The notes under the pieces: generated by a model
Told to the model about the DNA's origin: nothing
What the model saw: only the letters and a program-made list of their open reading frames with translations
The model's database searches: none
Part shown: one piece after another, positions 37,644 to 45,932 of the stretch
Numbering within the stretch: position 1 is the first letter of the stretch
Layout of the letters: every line of letters begins with the position of its first letter
Program-made: the position numbers and the translations under genes
NCBI RefSeq assembly: GCF_000380485.1
Contig: NZ_AQYG01000044.1
Span: 1 to 64,000, forward strand
Reading direction: 5' to 3'
Origin: Jongsikchunia kroppenstedtii DSM 45133
Lineage (GTDB): Bacteria; Actinomycetota; Actinomycetes; Mycobacteriales; Mycobacteriaceae
DNA length: 64,000 bases

Positions 37644-38708
37644 ATGAAGCTCGCGGTCCCCGTGGCGTACGCCAACAATTTCCGAGAGACGATGGACAAC
37701 CTGACCGACTACGAGCATGCCGGTGTCGATCGTGTCGTGGTCGCCGAGGCGTACAGCTTCGACGCCGTGAGCCAGCTCGGCTACATCGCTGCGCGTACCG
37801 AGACGATGGAACTGGCGACCGGCATCCTGCCGCTGTTCTCGCGCACGCCGACCAACATGGCGATGACCGCCGCCGGCCTCGACTACGTCTCGGGGGGCCG
37901 TTTCGTTCTGGGCATCGGCGCGTCCGGGCCCCAGGTGATCGAGGGCTTCCACGGCCAGAAGTACAACGCCCCGCTGGGACGCGCGCGTGAGTACGCGGAG
38001 ATCTGCCGCAAGGTGTGGCGCCGCGAGAAGACCGAGTACGACGGCAAGTACTACAAGCTGCCGCTCACCAAGGAGGACGGCGGCACCGGGCTGGGCAAAC
38101 CGCTCAAGATCATCAATCATCCTGTGCGTGAGCGGATTCCGATCGGACTGGCGTCGATCGGCCCCAAGAATGTCGAGCTGGCCGCCGAACTGTTCGAGGA
38201 GTGGCAGCCGATCTTCTTCTATCCCGAGAAGTTCAAGGACGCGTTCGGCGATGCCCTGGATGCAGGCTTCGCGAAGCGCGACCCGTCGCTCGGCGAGCTC
38301 GGCGTCACCGCGATGGCCGCGCTGGCCATCACCGAGGACAAGGACCTGGCGGCCGGTGCGCAGCTGGGTGTGCGTCACAACGCCGCGCTGTACATCGGCG
38401 GTATGGGCGCGCGCGGCAAGAACTTCTACAACGACCTCGCGGTGCGCTACGGGTTCGCCGACGAGGCGAAGGTGATCCAGGATCTGTACCTGGACGGCAA
38501 GAAGCAGGAGGCCGCCGAGCTGGTGCCGCAGGCCCTGGTCGACGGAATCTCGCTGGTCGGCTCGGAAGGCCATGTGCGCGAACGGATCTCGGCCTTCGCC
38601 GAGTCCGGCGTCAACGTGTTGTCGGTGCAGCCGATCGCCGAGGACCACGCCGGCGTCGTGCGTCAGTTCGAGAAGATCAAGCAGATCATCACCGATCTGG
38701 GACTCTGA
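37644..38708 (+). CDS. LLM-class F420-dependent oxidoreductase
   Basis: A 354-aa TIM-barrel enzyme of the luciferase-like family. The MKLAVPVAYANNF start, VVVAEAYSFDAVSQLGYIAART, GGRFVLGIGASGPQVIEGFHG and the REYAEICRKVWR segment are typical. Members in this order often use coenzyme F420 to reduce or oxidise small molecules. The substrate is unknown. GAAAGAGG precedes the ATG. A hairpin terminator follows the stop. Confidence 0.88.
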   Translation: MKLAVPVAYANNFRETMDNLTDYEHAGVDRVVVAEAYSFDAVSQLGYIAARTETMELATGILPLFSRTPTNMAMTAAGLDYVSGGRFVLGIGASGPQVIEGFHGQKYNAPLGRAREYAEICRKVWRREKTEYDGKYYKLPLTKEDGGTGLGKPLKIINHPVRERIPIGLASIGPKNVELAAELFEEWQPIFFYPEKFKDAFGDALDAGFAKRDPSLGELGVTAMAALAITEDKDLAAGAQLGVRHNAALYIGGMGARGKNFYNDLAVRYGFADEAKVIQDLYLDGKKQEAAELVPQALVDGISLVGSEGHVRERISAFAESGVNVLSVQPIAEDHAGVVRQFEKIKQIITDLGL

Positions 38709-38714
38709 CCGAGT

Positions 38715-38745
38715 CCGGCCACCCACCCGCGTGGCGGGTGGCCGG
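38715..38745. terminator. Hairpin between convergent genes
   Basis: CCGGCCACCC (38715-38724) pairs perfectly with GGGTGGCCGG (38736-38745), with an 11-nt loop. It lies between the ends of the LLM gene and menB. No T-run follows on the plus strand. Confidence 0.7.
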
Positions 38746-38750
38746 CGGCG

Positions 38751-39698
38751 TCAGTAGTAGTACGGGTACGCGTCCCAGTCGGGATCGCGCTTCTGCAGGA
38801 ACGCATCCCGGCCCTCGACGGCCTCGTCGGTCATGTAGGCCAGCCGCGTCGCCTCGCCGGCGAACACCTGCTGGCCCATCAGTCCGTCGTCGGTGAGATT
38901 GAACGCGAACTTCAGCATGCGTTGTGCCGTAGGCGACTTGCCGTTGATCGCGCGCCCATATTCGATGGCCACGTTCTCCAGTTCGGCATGATCGGCGACC
39001 TCGTTGACCGCACCCATCCGGTGCATCGTCTCGGCGTCGTAGGCGCGACCGAGAAAGAAGATCTCGCGTGCGAACTTCTGGCCGACCTGCTTGGCGAGGT
39101 ACGCGCTGCCGTAGCCGGCGTCGAACGACCCCACGTCGGCGTCGGTCTGCTTGAAGCGGGCGTGCTCGCGGGAGGCGATCGTCAAGTCGCACACCACATG
39201 CAGCGAATGCCCGCCGCCGGCCGCCCAGCCGTTGACGACCGCGATCACCACCTTCGGCATGGTGCGGATCAGCCGCTGCACCTCCAGGATGTGCAGCCGT
39301 CCGCCCTCGGCCTTGACCCGGTTCTCGTCGACCGTGTCGGCGCCGGCCGCGACGACATCGGAGTCGTGCGAGGTCGCGTACTGATAGCCGGACCGGCCGC
39401 GAATCCGCTGATCGCCGCCGCTGCAGAACGCCCAGCCGCCGTCCTTCGGAGACGGTCCGTTGCCGGTGAGCAGCACCGTTCCGACATCGGGGGTGCGGCG
39501 GGCATGGTCGAGCACCCGGTACAGCTCGTCCACCGTGTGCGGTCGGAAGGCGTTACGCACCTCGGGCCGGTCGAACGCGATGCGCACGATCCCGTCGACC
39601 CGGCCTTCACCGACATGCCGGTGGTAAGTGATGTCGGTGAGGTCCTCGAAGCCGGGGACGGGGTTCCACTGGGTCGGGTCGAACGGGTTCTCGGTCAC
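38751..39698 (-). CDS. menB: 1,4-Dihydroxy-2-naphthoyl-CoA synthase
   Basis: Cyclises o-succinylbenzoyl-CoA to DHNA-CoA. The 315-aa crotonase-fold protein has the family marks RPEVRNAFRPHTVDELYR, AFCSGGDQRIRG, VNGWAAGGGHSLHVVCDLTIAS and SFDAGYGSAYLAKQVG with the catalytic Asp and Tyr. GTG 39698 lies 6 nt after a TAGCAT box. It is the homologue of Rv0548c. Two GATATGTC boxes lie upstream. Confidence 0.96.
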   Translation of the reverse strand: MTENPFDPTQWNPVPGFEDLTDITYHRHVGEGRVDGIVRIAFDRPEVRNAFRPHTVDELYRVLDHARRTPDVGTVLLTGNGPSPKDGGWAFCSGGDQRIRGRSGYQYATSHDSDVVAAGADTVDENRVKAEGGRLHILEVQRLIRTMPKVVIAVVNGWAAGGGHSLHVVCDLTIASREHARFKQTDADVGSFDAGYGSAYLAKQVGQKFAREIFFLGRAYDAETMHRMGAVNEVADHAELENVAIEYGRAINGKSPTAQRMLKFAFNLTDDGLMGQQVFAGEATRLAYMTDEAVEGRDAFLQKRDPDWDAYPYYY

Positions 39699-39704
39699 CC
39701 GGCG

Positions 39705-39788
39705 ATGCTATCGCCGGGCATGGGTCGCTGAAAGCCTGGCGTATCCGGCGCGTGGAGGGCGATATGTCCTCGAGCGGCCGGATATGTC
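39705..39788 (-). promoter_or_regulatory. menB promoter with paired GATATGTC boxes
   Basis: TAGCAT on the minus strand (39705-39710) is 6 nt from the GTG start of menB. GATATGTC appears on the plus strand at 39761-39768 and 39781-39788, a spacing of exactly 20 bp (two helical turns), in the activator position of this promoter. Confidence 0.5.
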
Positions 39789-39810
39789 ATGGTTCCAGCT
39801 GCCGAACCGG

Positions 39811-40425
39811 CTAGGGATTGCGGGCGTAGCCCATGGTGAACGCGCCCAATGTCTTGGGGCCCTTGGCATAGAACGAATCCGCGCCGACGATCTCCCAACC
39901 GGCCGCCGTCACGACCTCCCGCACATTCCGGGTCAGATGACAGCCGCCGCCGACCCGCTTCTGGATCGGCTCGAGGCGGCGCTGCCAGCGCTGGACCTTC
40001 GCGTCGGGGGCGCTGCCGTGTTCGAAGAACGCGAACGTGCCGCCGGGATTGACCACGCGGCGCAGTTCGGCGAGTGCGGCCGGCAGGTCGGGGATGGTGC
40101 AGAGGGTGAACGTCGAGAGGGCCGAATCAAAGGTGTTGTCAGGGAAGTCGAGTCGCTGACCGTCGAGGCCGGCGCGGGTGATCGGGGCCGCCGCGGCCGA
40201 CACGCGTGTCGCGGCCCGCTGCCAGGCGACGTCGCTGGGCTCGATCGCGGTGACCGAGGTGACGCCGTCCGGATAGAGCGGCGCGTTGAAGCCGGAGCCG
40301 AAGCCGATCTCGATCACCGAACCTGTCAGCGGCTCGCACGCCGCCACCCGCAGCTTGTTCATCGCCTCCATGCCGCAGGTCTTCTCGATGATCCGCGGCA
40401 GCACCTGATCCTCGTACCAGCCCAT
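39811..40425 (-). CDS. Class I SAM-dependent methyltransferase
   Basis: A 204-aa enzyme. SAM-binding motif I is SVIEIGFGSGFNAPLYP, motif II is TAIEPSD, and the following motifs FDSALSTFTLCTIPDL and VVNPGGTFAFFEHG match the Methyltransf_11/METTL7-like group. The substrate is unknown. The ATG lies 6 nt after TAGCGT (40432-40437 on the minus strand), a leaderless arrangement. That box overlaps the stop codon of the WYL gene. A 112-bp gap to menB follows. Confidence 0.85.
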   Translation of the reverse strand: MGWYEDQVLPRIIEKTCGMEAMNKLRVAACEPLTGSVIEIGFGSGFNAPLYPDGVTSVTAIEPSDVAWQRAATRVSAAAAPITRAGLDGQRLDFPDNTFDSALSTFTLCTIPDLPAALAELRRVVNPGGTFAFFEHGSAPDAKVQRWQRRLEPIQKRVGGGCHLTRNVREVVTAAGWEIVGADSFYAKGPKTLGAFTMGYARNP

Positions 40426-40434
40426 GTCTCGACG

Positions 40435-41427
40435 CTAGCCGCTGTGCCCGTCCGCCGGGGCTGATCTGCCGGCGAGGTACAGCGCCCGCGAGTTGCGGGC
40501 CTCGCGGGTGCGCAGGGCTACCAGGATCTCCTCGGAGACCTCCAGGAATTCGTAGTCGGCGTCGAGGAACGCCAGCGTGTGAAAGATCCATGCCGGGTCG
40601 TCCTGGCGCATGGTCACCACCGCGCCCCCGGGATGCTCGGACACCTCGGCCCATCGCTGGATCTTCTTCTTGACCTCGTCAAAAGGCATGTGCACCAAGG
40701 CCGTTGCCTCATAGACCTGACGCACCCGGCGCAGGCTCTGCTGCACGTAGGCGGCCGGGTCGCCGCCGGGGATCTCGCGGGGGCGGAAGGAGCGTCGTCC
40801 GGGCTGCGGGTCGGTCAGCCGATCGAGCCGGAAGGTGCGCCAGTCCGCCCGATCGAGATCGAACGCGACCAGATACCACCGGCGCCCCAGCGGGACCAGC
40901 CGCAGCGGCTCGACGCGACGACGTTGACCGCCCGCCGTGCCGCCGGAGTAGCCGAAGGTCAGCTCGACCGTGTCGCGGCAAGCCAGCGCGACCGTCGTCA
41001 AGTGCTCGGCATCGATTGCGGGAGCGGCCATTCCGGGGACGGTGGCACTCATCGCCTGGACGGCCTCGGCGCGCCTGCGGAGTTTGCCGGGCAGCACCTG
41101 GGTCACCTTGGCCAGGGCGCGCACCGAACCGTCGGCCAGGCCGGCCGCGGCGCCGGACGCGGCGCTGCGCAGGGCCGCGACGATGGCCACGGCCTCTTCT
41201 TCGTCGACCACCAGCGGAGGCAACGAGCCGCCGGCCGAAAGCTGATAGCCGCCGCCGTTGCCGCGGACCGACTGCACCGGGTACCCCAGCGTGCGCAGCC
41301 GTTCGACGTCGCGGCGGACGGTGCGCTCGGTGGTGTCGAGCCGGTCGGCGAGTTCGGTGGCGCTCCACAGCCGATGCGCCTGGAGCAGCGCCAGCAGCTT
41401 CAGGGTGCGTTCGGTGGTATCGGCCAT
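40435..41427 (-). CDS. WYL-domain transcriptional regulator (DeoR-like HTH)
   Basis: A 330-aa regulator. The N-terminal winged HTH (ERTLKLLALLQAHRLWSATELADRLDTTERTVRRDVERLR) is followed by a WYL domain at about 145-215 (VEPLRLVPLGRRWYLVAFDL, DWRTFRLDRLTDP). A C-terminal WCX extension ends the protein. WYL domains sense ligands, often nucleic-acid derived. It is divergent from an MFS exporter with a palindromic operator between, the arrangement of a repressor and its target. The ATG at 41427 matches the family start. Confidence 0.9.
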   Translation of the reverse strand: MADTTERTLKLLALLQAHRLWSATELADRLDTTERTVRRDVERLRTLGYPVQSVRGNGGGYQLSAGGSLPPLVVDEEEAVAIVAALRSAASGAAAGLADGSVRALAKVTQVLPGKLRRRAEAVQAMSATVPGMAAPAIDAEHLTTVALACRDTVELTFGYSGGTAGGQRRRVEPLRLVPLGRRWYLVAFDLDRADWRTFRLDRLTDPQPGRRSFRPREIPGGDPAAYVQQSLRRVRQVYEATALVHMPFDEVKKKIQRWAEVSEHPGGAVVTMRQDDPAWIFHTLAFLDADYEFLEVSEEILVALRTREARNSRALYLAGRSAPADGHSG

Positions 41428-41446
41428 AAACACAGAGTCAACCACT

Positions 41447-41500
41447 ATCCGGACAGAAATTGACCGGATAACTGCTTTGAGTAGCGGACAGATTCTGTCC
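41447..41500. promoter_or_regulatory. Palindromic operator region between WYL regulator and MFS exporter
   Basis: GGACAGATTCTGTCC (41486-41500) is a perfect 7-1-7 palindrome. A half-site GGACAGA lies at 41451-41457. ATCCGG (41447-41452) and CCGGAT (41464-41469) form a second inverted repeat with N11 between. The repeats fit control of both divergent genes by the WYL protein. Confidence 0.6.
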
Positions 41501-41567
41501 ACATGGAGTCATAACTTACTCACGTAGCCGGACCGATCCCCGGTCTGACCAGCGAAAGGGAGTCAGA

Positions 41568-43031
41568 ATGTCTGCCACCGTCCTCGAGGCCGCGCCGCCG
41601 TCCTCGGCCGCCACGATCAGCGGGCGCGCCCGCACGATCGCGCTGATCTGCCTGCTCGCCGCGTCGTTCATGGAGTTGATGGACGCCACGGTCGTCAATG
41701 TCTCGTTGTCCACCATCCGGCATGACCTCGGCGCCTCGTCGGCGCAGATGCAGTGGGTCGTCGCCGGGTATCCGTTGGCCTTTGCCGTCTGTCTGATCAT
41801 CGGCGCCCGGCTCGGCGATCGCTTCGGCCGGCGCCGCGTGTTCCTCGCCGGGCTGATCGGTTTCGGCCTGATGTCGCTCGCGTGCGGAATCGCCGCGAAT
41901 CCGGAACAACTGGTGGCATTCCGGATCTTGCAGGGCGTCGCCGCGGCAGCGATGGTGCCGCAGGTGCTCACGAGCCTCCAGGTGATGTACCGGCCGGAGG
42001 AGCGCGGCACCGCGATGGGCGCCTTCACCGCGGTGATCGGGCTGGCTGCGGTCACCGGACCGGTCGTCGGCGCGCTGCTGACCCAGTGGGATCTGGGCGG
42101 CCTGCAGTGGCGGCCGATCTTCCTGGTCAACGTGCCGATCGCGGTGATCGCCGTCATCGCCGCCCGGGCTCTGGTCCCGGAGTCGCGCGCCGATCACCCC
42201 GCTCCGATCACCGGCGGTTCCGCCGGACTGCTCGGCGCCTCGCTGGGTGCGATCGTGCTACCGATCACCCTCGGGCCCGACAATGACTGGCCGGCTTGGG
42301 GTTTCGTGCTTGCGGCCGCCGGTGTCGTCGGGTTGATCGCCTTCGCCTACGCCCAGCTGCGCACCGAGCGCCGCGGCATCGAGGCCCTCGTGCCGCCGTC
42401 GCTGTTCGCGACGCCGTCGTTCAGCCGCGGCATCGTCGCCTTTCTCGCGCTGTCGATCCCGACCGGCGGCTTCTTCCTGATCCAGTCGATCCACGTGCAG
42501 GCGGCGCTGGGTTGGTCGGTGCTGCGCACCGGGCTCGCGTGGGTGCCGTTCTCGCTGGCGGTGCCGATCGCGGCCGGGCTGGCGGCGACCAAGCTGGCCG
42601 AGATCTGGGGCCGAAAGGTGCTGCAGGGCGGCGCGGCGATCTTCATCGCCGGCATCGGCACGATGATCGCCGCCGAGGGCACCGCCCAACCGGCGGTGTG
42701 GTTCGTGCCGGCCTATTTCCTCGCCGGACTCGGCTTCGGTGCGATCATCGGTGCGGCCGGGCTGCTGGTGCTCAAGGACGTTCCGGTGCGGTCGGCGGGT
42801 GCGGCGTCCGGTGTCTTCAATACGACGCAGGCGCTTTCGGTCGCGGTCGGTGCGGCGGTGTTCGGAACGCTGTACTCGGCGATCGGCAACCTGCATGACG
42901 CCTATGCGCTGTCGATGGCCGGGATGGCCGGCCTGGTTGCGCTCGGCGGCGTGCTGGCCGGGCTGATGCCGCGGATCGTGTCGACCGTCGCCCCGGTCGA
43001 ACAGACCGAGGATGCGCTCGTCGTCGCCTAG
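41568..43031 (+). CDS. MFS drug exporter, DHA2 (14-helix) family
   Basis: A 487-aa membrane protein with 14 predicted helices. Motif A-type GARLGDRFGRRRVFLAG, the ELMDATVVNVSLSTI start typical of EmrB/QacA proteins, and motif C-like GLAAVTGPVVGALL are present. It would export hydrophobic compounds using the proton gradient. AAAGGGAG lies 6 nt before the ATG. It is divergent from the WYL regulator and followed by a strong terminator. Confidence 0.9.
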   Translation: MSATVLEAAPPSSAATISGRARTIALICLLAASFMELMDATVVNVSLSTIRHDLGASSAQMQWVVAGYPLAFAVCLIIGARLGDRFGRRRVFLAGLIGFGLMSLACGIAANPEQLVAFRILQGVAAAAMVPQVLTSLQVMYRPEERGTAMGAFTAVIGLAAVTGPVVGALLTQWDLGGLQWRPIFLVNVPIAVIAVIAARALVPESRADHPAPITGGSAGLLGASLGAIVLPITLGPDNDWPAWGFVLAAAGVVGLIAFAYAQLRTERRGIEALVPPSLFATPSFSRGIVAFLALSIPTGGFFLIQSIHVQAALGWSVLRTGLAWVPFSLAVPIAAGLAATKLAEIWGRKVLQGGAAIFIAGIGTMIAAEGTAQPAVWFVPAYFLAGLGFGAIIGAAGLLVLKDVPVRSAGAASGVFNTTQALSVAVGAAVFGTLYSAIGNLHDAYALSMAGMAGLVALGGVLAGLMPRIVSTVAPVEQTEDALVVA

Positions 43032-43052
43032 TTGGTGACCGCCTTCGCAGCG

Positions 43053-43087
43053 CGGGGCCGCACCCGATACCGGGTGCGGCCCCGTTT
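43053..43087 (+). terminator. Intrinsic terminator after the MFS gene
   Basis: A perfect 14-bp stem (CGGGGCCGCACCCG and its complement, loop ATAC) is followed by TTT. Confidence 0.88.
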
Positions 43088-43150
43088 CGCGTAGTTGCCG
43101 GATATCCCGGTGGCCGGTAGGCCGTGTGCCCGAACCCGGGCGTCGAACGA

Positions 43151-43156
43151 TAACGT
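43151..43156 (+). promoter_or_regulatory. -10 box for the hotdog thioesterase pair
   Basis: TAACGT lies 6 nt before the ATG at 43163, with no Shine-Dalgarno between. It is a leaderless geometry. Confidence 0.55.
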
Positions 43157-43162
43157 GTTCTC

Positions 43163-43849
43163 ATGTCTGACCAGAGCGCCCAGATGGATCCCACTGCGCC
43201 GCCGAGCGCCGAGCACCACGAGGGCGGATTCCGGCCGATGATGGAGATGCTGGCCGAAGAGGAGGCCGCGGCGGGCAAGGGGCTGCGCGGCGGGGTGCAC
43301 TATCCGGAGTTCATCGCCCAGACCCGGTTGGCGATGGACCGCGTGAAGGCCGCGTCGCCGACCGACGAGCAGGCGCTCGCCGCCATCGAAAAACTGAAGG
43401 AACTCAACGACATTCTGGCCGACGCCGAGGTCGATGAGTGGAGCGTGCCGTCCTGGCTCCGCCACGATCTGCCGGCGCGGGGCAACATCACCCTGCCGCC
43501 GTACCAGGTGACCGGCTTTTCCAACACCGACGGCGTTCGGGCCGATCTGACCTTTCCGCGCTACACGCTGGGCGGCAACGGTGCGGCGCACGGCGGACAG
43601 ATCGCGCTGGTCTTCGACGACCTGCTCGGTATGACCGCGGCGCTGTCGACCGGACAGGTCACGCGCACCGCGTACATCACCATCAACTACCGGTCGGTCA
43701 CCCCGATTCTGAAGCCACTCAAGGTGGCGACCTCGATCGACCGCATCGAGGGCCGCAAGGCCTTCGTGCGCGCGACCATGCATGACGGCGAGACGCTGTG
43801 CTGCGAGGCCGACGGCCTGTTCATCGCGCTGCGTCCCGGACAGGCTTAA
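43163..43849 (+). CDS. PaaI-type hotdog thioesterase, first of a pair
   Basis: A 228-aa acyl-CoA thioesterase-like protein. Residues 1-100 are a helical N-terminal extension. The hotdog domain (about 120-225) has the motif LGGNGAAHGGQIALVFDDLLG, with the HGG and downstream Asp of the PaaI group, and ITINYRSVTPI. The substrate is unknown. It is followed 3 nt later by a paralogue, so the pair is co-translated and could form a heteromer. Its place among men genes raises the possibility of DHNA-CoA hydrolysis, which is inference. Confidence 0.85.
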   Translation: MSDQSAQMDPTAPPSAEHHEGGFRPMMEMLAEEEAAAGKGLRGGVHYPEFIAQTRLAMDRVKAASPTDEQALAAIEKLKELNDILADAEVDEWSVPSWLRHDLPARGNITLPPYQVTGFSNTDGVRADLTFPRYTLGGNGAAHGGQIALVFDDLLGMTAALSTGQVTRTAYITINYRSVTPILKPLKVATSIDRIEGRKAFVRATMHDGETLCCEADGLFIALRPGQA

Positions 43850-43852
43850 GTC

Positions 43853-44524
43853 ATGTCGGCGGATCCGGCGAATCACGTTTCCCTGCCCGAAGCCGCCACC
43901 CGGCTCGACGACGTCTACGCCCGGATGCTGCCGCATCTGGTGGACGCGCCCGACGGCGGACCGCGATATCCGGAGTTCCTGGATCGTGTCCGGGAGTTCA
44001 TGGACCGGGCGAAGGCGGCCAACCCCTCTCCGGAGATCACCGACCGGGCGATCGAGATGCTCGAAGAGCTCAACGACCTGCTCGCCGGCGCCGAGGTGGC
44101 CGAGTGGGAGGTGCCGTCCTGGTCGCGCCGCGGCCTGGAATCGCGTGGCAGCATCACGGTGCCGCCGATCACGGTGACCGAGGTTGGCGACAACGAGATC
44201 ACCGCGAGGGTCCGGATGAGTCGCTATCACCTCGGTGGCGGCGCCGCCGCGCATGGCGGTCAGATCGGTGTCGTCTTCGACTACGTACTTGCGGTCGCCG
44301 GACTGATCGCTTTCGAAAGCCCCATGCGCACTGCGTATTTGAACATCAACTACCGATCGCTGACGCCGCTGGACACCGATCTGGTGGCCACCGCGCGCAT
44401 CGACCGGGTCGATGGCCGCAAGATCTACATCAGCGCCGAGCTGCGGGACGGCGATCGGCTGTGCGCCGATGCCGACTCGATGTTCCTCAAGCTGCAGCGG
44501 ACCTTCGATGGCGAAGCCGGATAA
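43853..44524 (+). CDS. PaaI-type hotdog thioesterase, second of a pair
   Basis: A 223-aa paralogue of the preceding gene with the same layout: a helical extension with YPEFLDRVREFMDRAKAANPS, then a hotdog domain with LGGGAAAHGGQIGVVFDYVLA and LNINYRSLTPLD. The active-site region differs in that FDD becomes FDY, so the two may have different roles. The ATG follows the first stop by 3 nt. The 63-bp gap to the next, convergent gene holds no clear hairpin. Confidence 0.85.
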   Translation: MSADPANHVSLPEAATRLDDVYARMLPHLVDAPDGGPRYPEFLDRVREFMDRAKAANPSPEITDRAIEMLEELNDLLAGAEVAEWEVPSWSRRGLESRGSITVPPITVTEVGDNEITARVRMSRYHLGGGAAAHGGQIGVVFDYVLAVAGLIAFESPMRTAYLNINYRSLTPLDTDLVATARIDRVDGRKIYISAELRDGDRLCADADSMFLKLQRTFDGEAG

Positions 44525-44587
44525 CTGTCAGAAATCTGGCGTCAGTCGACAATAAATGTCAGTAGTCGCCCCACAGCCACAGAAAAA

Positions 44588-45832
44588 TCAGCCGCGCTGG
44601 TCGACCGTGATCTCGAATCCGGCCGCGCGCAGCCGATCGGCCAGCACGCCACCCATCGCGGCGGCCGGGGTGAGCACGCCGGTCAGCGTCGGTAACTTGT
44701 CGCGTTCGAGCGCCAGCGTCAGCGCCGACTCGCCGAGCATCACCGCGGTCGCCTTGTAGCCGGGATCGCCATCGGCCTTCATCCGTGAGCGGTAGCGCTT
44801 GCCGGTGCTGGTCCGGGTGTAGGTCTCGGTGATGAAAAAGCCCTTGTTGCGGGCCTTTTCGCTGGGCCCTTCGCCGGGCTTCGGGAGCAGCCGGTCGATC
44901 AGCGGCCGCAGCGGCTTGATCGCCATCGCGCCGAAGAACGCGCCCATACCGATCTGGACCCCGGCCGCGGCCAGCGCCGAGGTGATCGGGTTGTTGCCGA
45001 CCCTCATCGCCTCGCCGTAGCGGAAGTCCTTGCCGTAGGCGTCATTCAGCAGCGCATTGGAGCGGCGCACGATCCGGGTGTTGTAGCTGGCCATGAAGAA
45101 CGGGGCCAGCCGTCCGCGCAGCGATGGGTCGACGCTGGAGGCGCTGATGGTGGCAATGTCGCTGGGCTGCTTAATCCGCGGCGAGCTGCCCTGCGGCCCG
45201 GCGGTGAGAGCATCCGGGTTGATGAGCACCTTGCGTTCGTCCTTGTCGGCGGCCAGGTCGGCGATCACCCGCATGGAGTCGACCGTGCCGCCGGAGATGC
45301 CGCCGCTGAACTCGGTGAGGATCATCGTGGTGTCGGTGAGGTCGCCGGAGCCGTCCGCGGCGATCCGCTGATGCAGCACATAGGTGCCCAGATCCGAAGG
45401 GATGGAATCGAATCCGCAGGCGTGCACGATGCGGGCGCCGCTGCTGACGGCGGTGTCGTGATGCTTGTCGATGGACCGCCGGACGAACGGCACCTCGCCG
45501 GTCAGGTCGACATAGTCGGTGCCGGCGCTCGCGGCCGCGGCGACCAGGGCTTCCCCGTAACGAAGGTATGGGCCGACCGTGGTGCAGATGACCTGAGTGC
45601 GTGCCGCGAGCGCATCGAGGGAGGCCGGCGAATCGGCGTCGGCGATGATGAGCGGCCAGTCGTGCGCCGCCGCCGGTAGCTCGGCCCGGGTGGCGGCCAG
45701 CTTCGCCTCGTTGCGCCCGGCGAGCGCGATGGTGGTGCCCGTCGGAGCATGCTCGGCCAGATACTGAGCGGTCAGTTTGCCGACGAAACCGGTGGCGCCG
45801 AAGACTACGACGTCGAACTCGCGATTACCCAT
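44588..45832 (-). CDS. Saccharopine dehydrogenase-like / trans-acting enoyl reductase family protein
   Basis: A 414-aa protein with an N-terminal Rossmann fold (FDVVVFGATGFVGKLTAQYLAEHAPTG, key GATGFVGKLT) and the long C-terminal part found in Rv2449c and the PKS trans-enoyl reductase Rv2953. Related enzymes act on complex-lipid intermediates. The exact substrate is unknown and the gene has no PKS neighbours here. A TAAAAT box lies 6 nt before the ATG at 45832. Confidence 0.85.
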   Translation of the reverse strand: MGNREFDVVVFGATGFVGKLTAQYLAEHAPTGTTIALAGRNEAKLAATRAELPAAAHDWPLIIADADSPASLDALAARTQVICTTVGPYLRYGEALVAAAASAGTDYVDLTGEVPFVRRSIDKHHDTAVSSGARIVHACGFDSIPSDLGTYVLHQRIAADGSGDLTDTTMILTEFSGGISGGTVDSMRVIADLAADKDERKVLINPDALTAGPQGSSPRIKQPSDIATISASSVDPSLRGRLAPFFMASYNTRIVRRSNALLNDAYGKDFRYGEAMRVGNNPITSALAAAGVQIGMGAFFGAMAIKPLRPLIDRLLPKPGEGPSEKARNKGFFITETYTRTSTGKRYRSRMKADGDPGYKATAVMLGESALTLALERDKLPTLTGVLTPAAAMGGVLADRLRAAGFEITVDQRG

Positions 45833-45838
45833 GGGCCG

Positions 45839-45844
45839 ATTTTA
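45839..45844 (-). promoter_or_regulatory. -10 box of the enoyl-reductase-like gene
   Basis: TAAAAT on the minus strand lies 6 nt from the ATG at 45832, giving a leaderless arrangement. Confidence 0.55.
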
Positions 45845-45920
45845 GACCGCTAGTCAATAGACGGCCGCGTGCTGATTCCGGCCCGCAGGCGGGCGACCGT
45901 GCCCTGGGCGGGCTATGCAA

Positions 45921-45926
45921 TAGCCT
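45921..45926 (+). promoter_or_regulatory. -10 box of menD
   Basis: TAGCCT is followed by 6 nt and the menD GTG at 45933. No Shine-Dalgarno is present. Confidence 0.55.
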
Positions 45927-45932
45927 GGGCCG

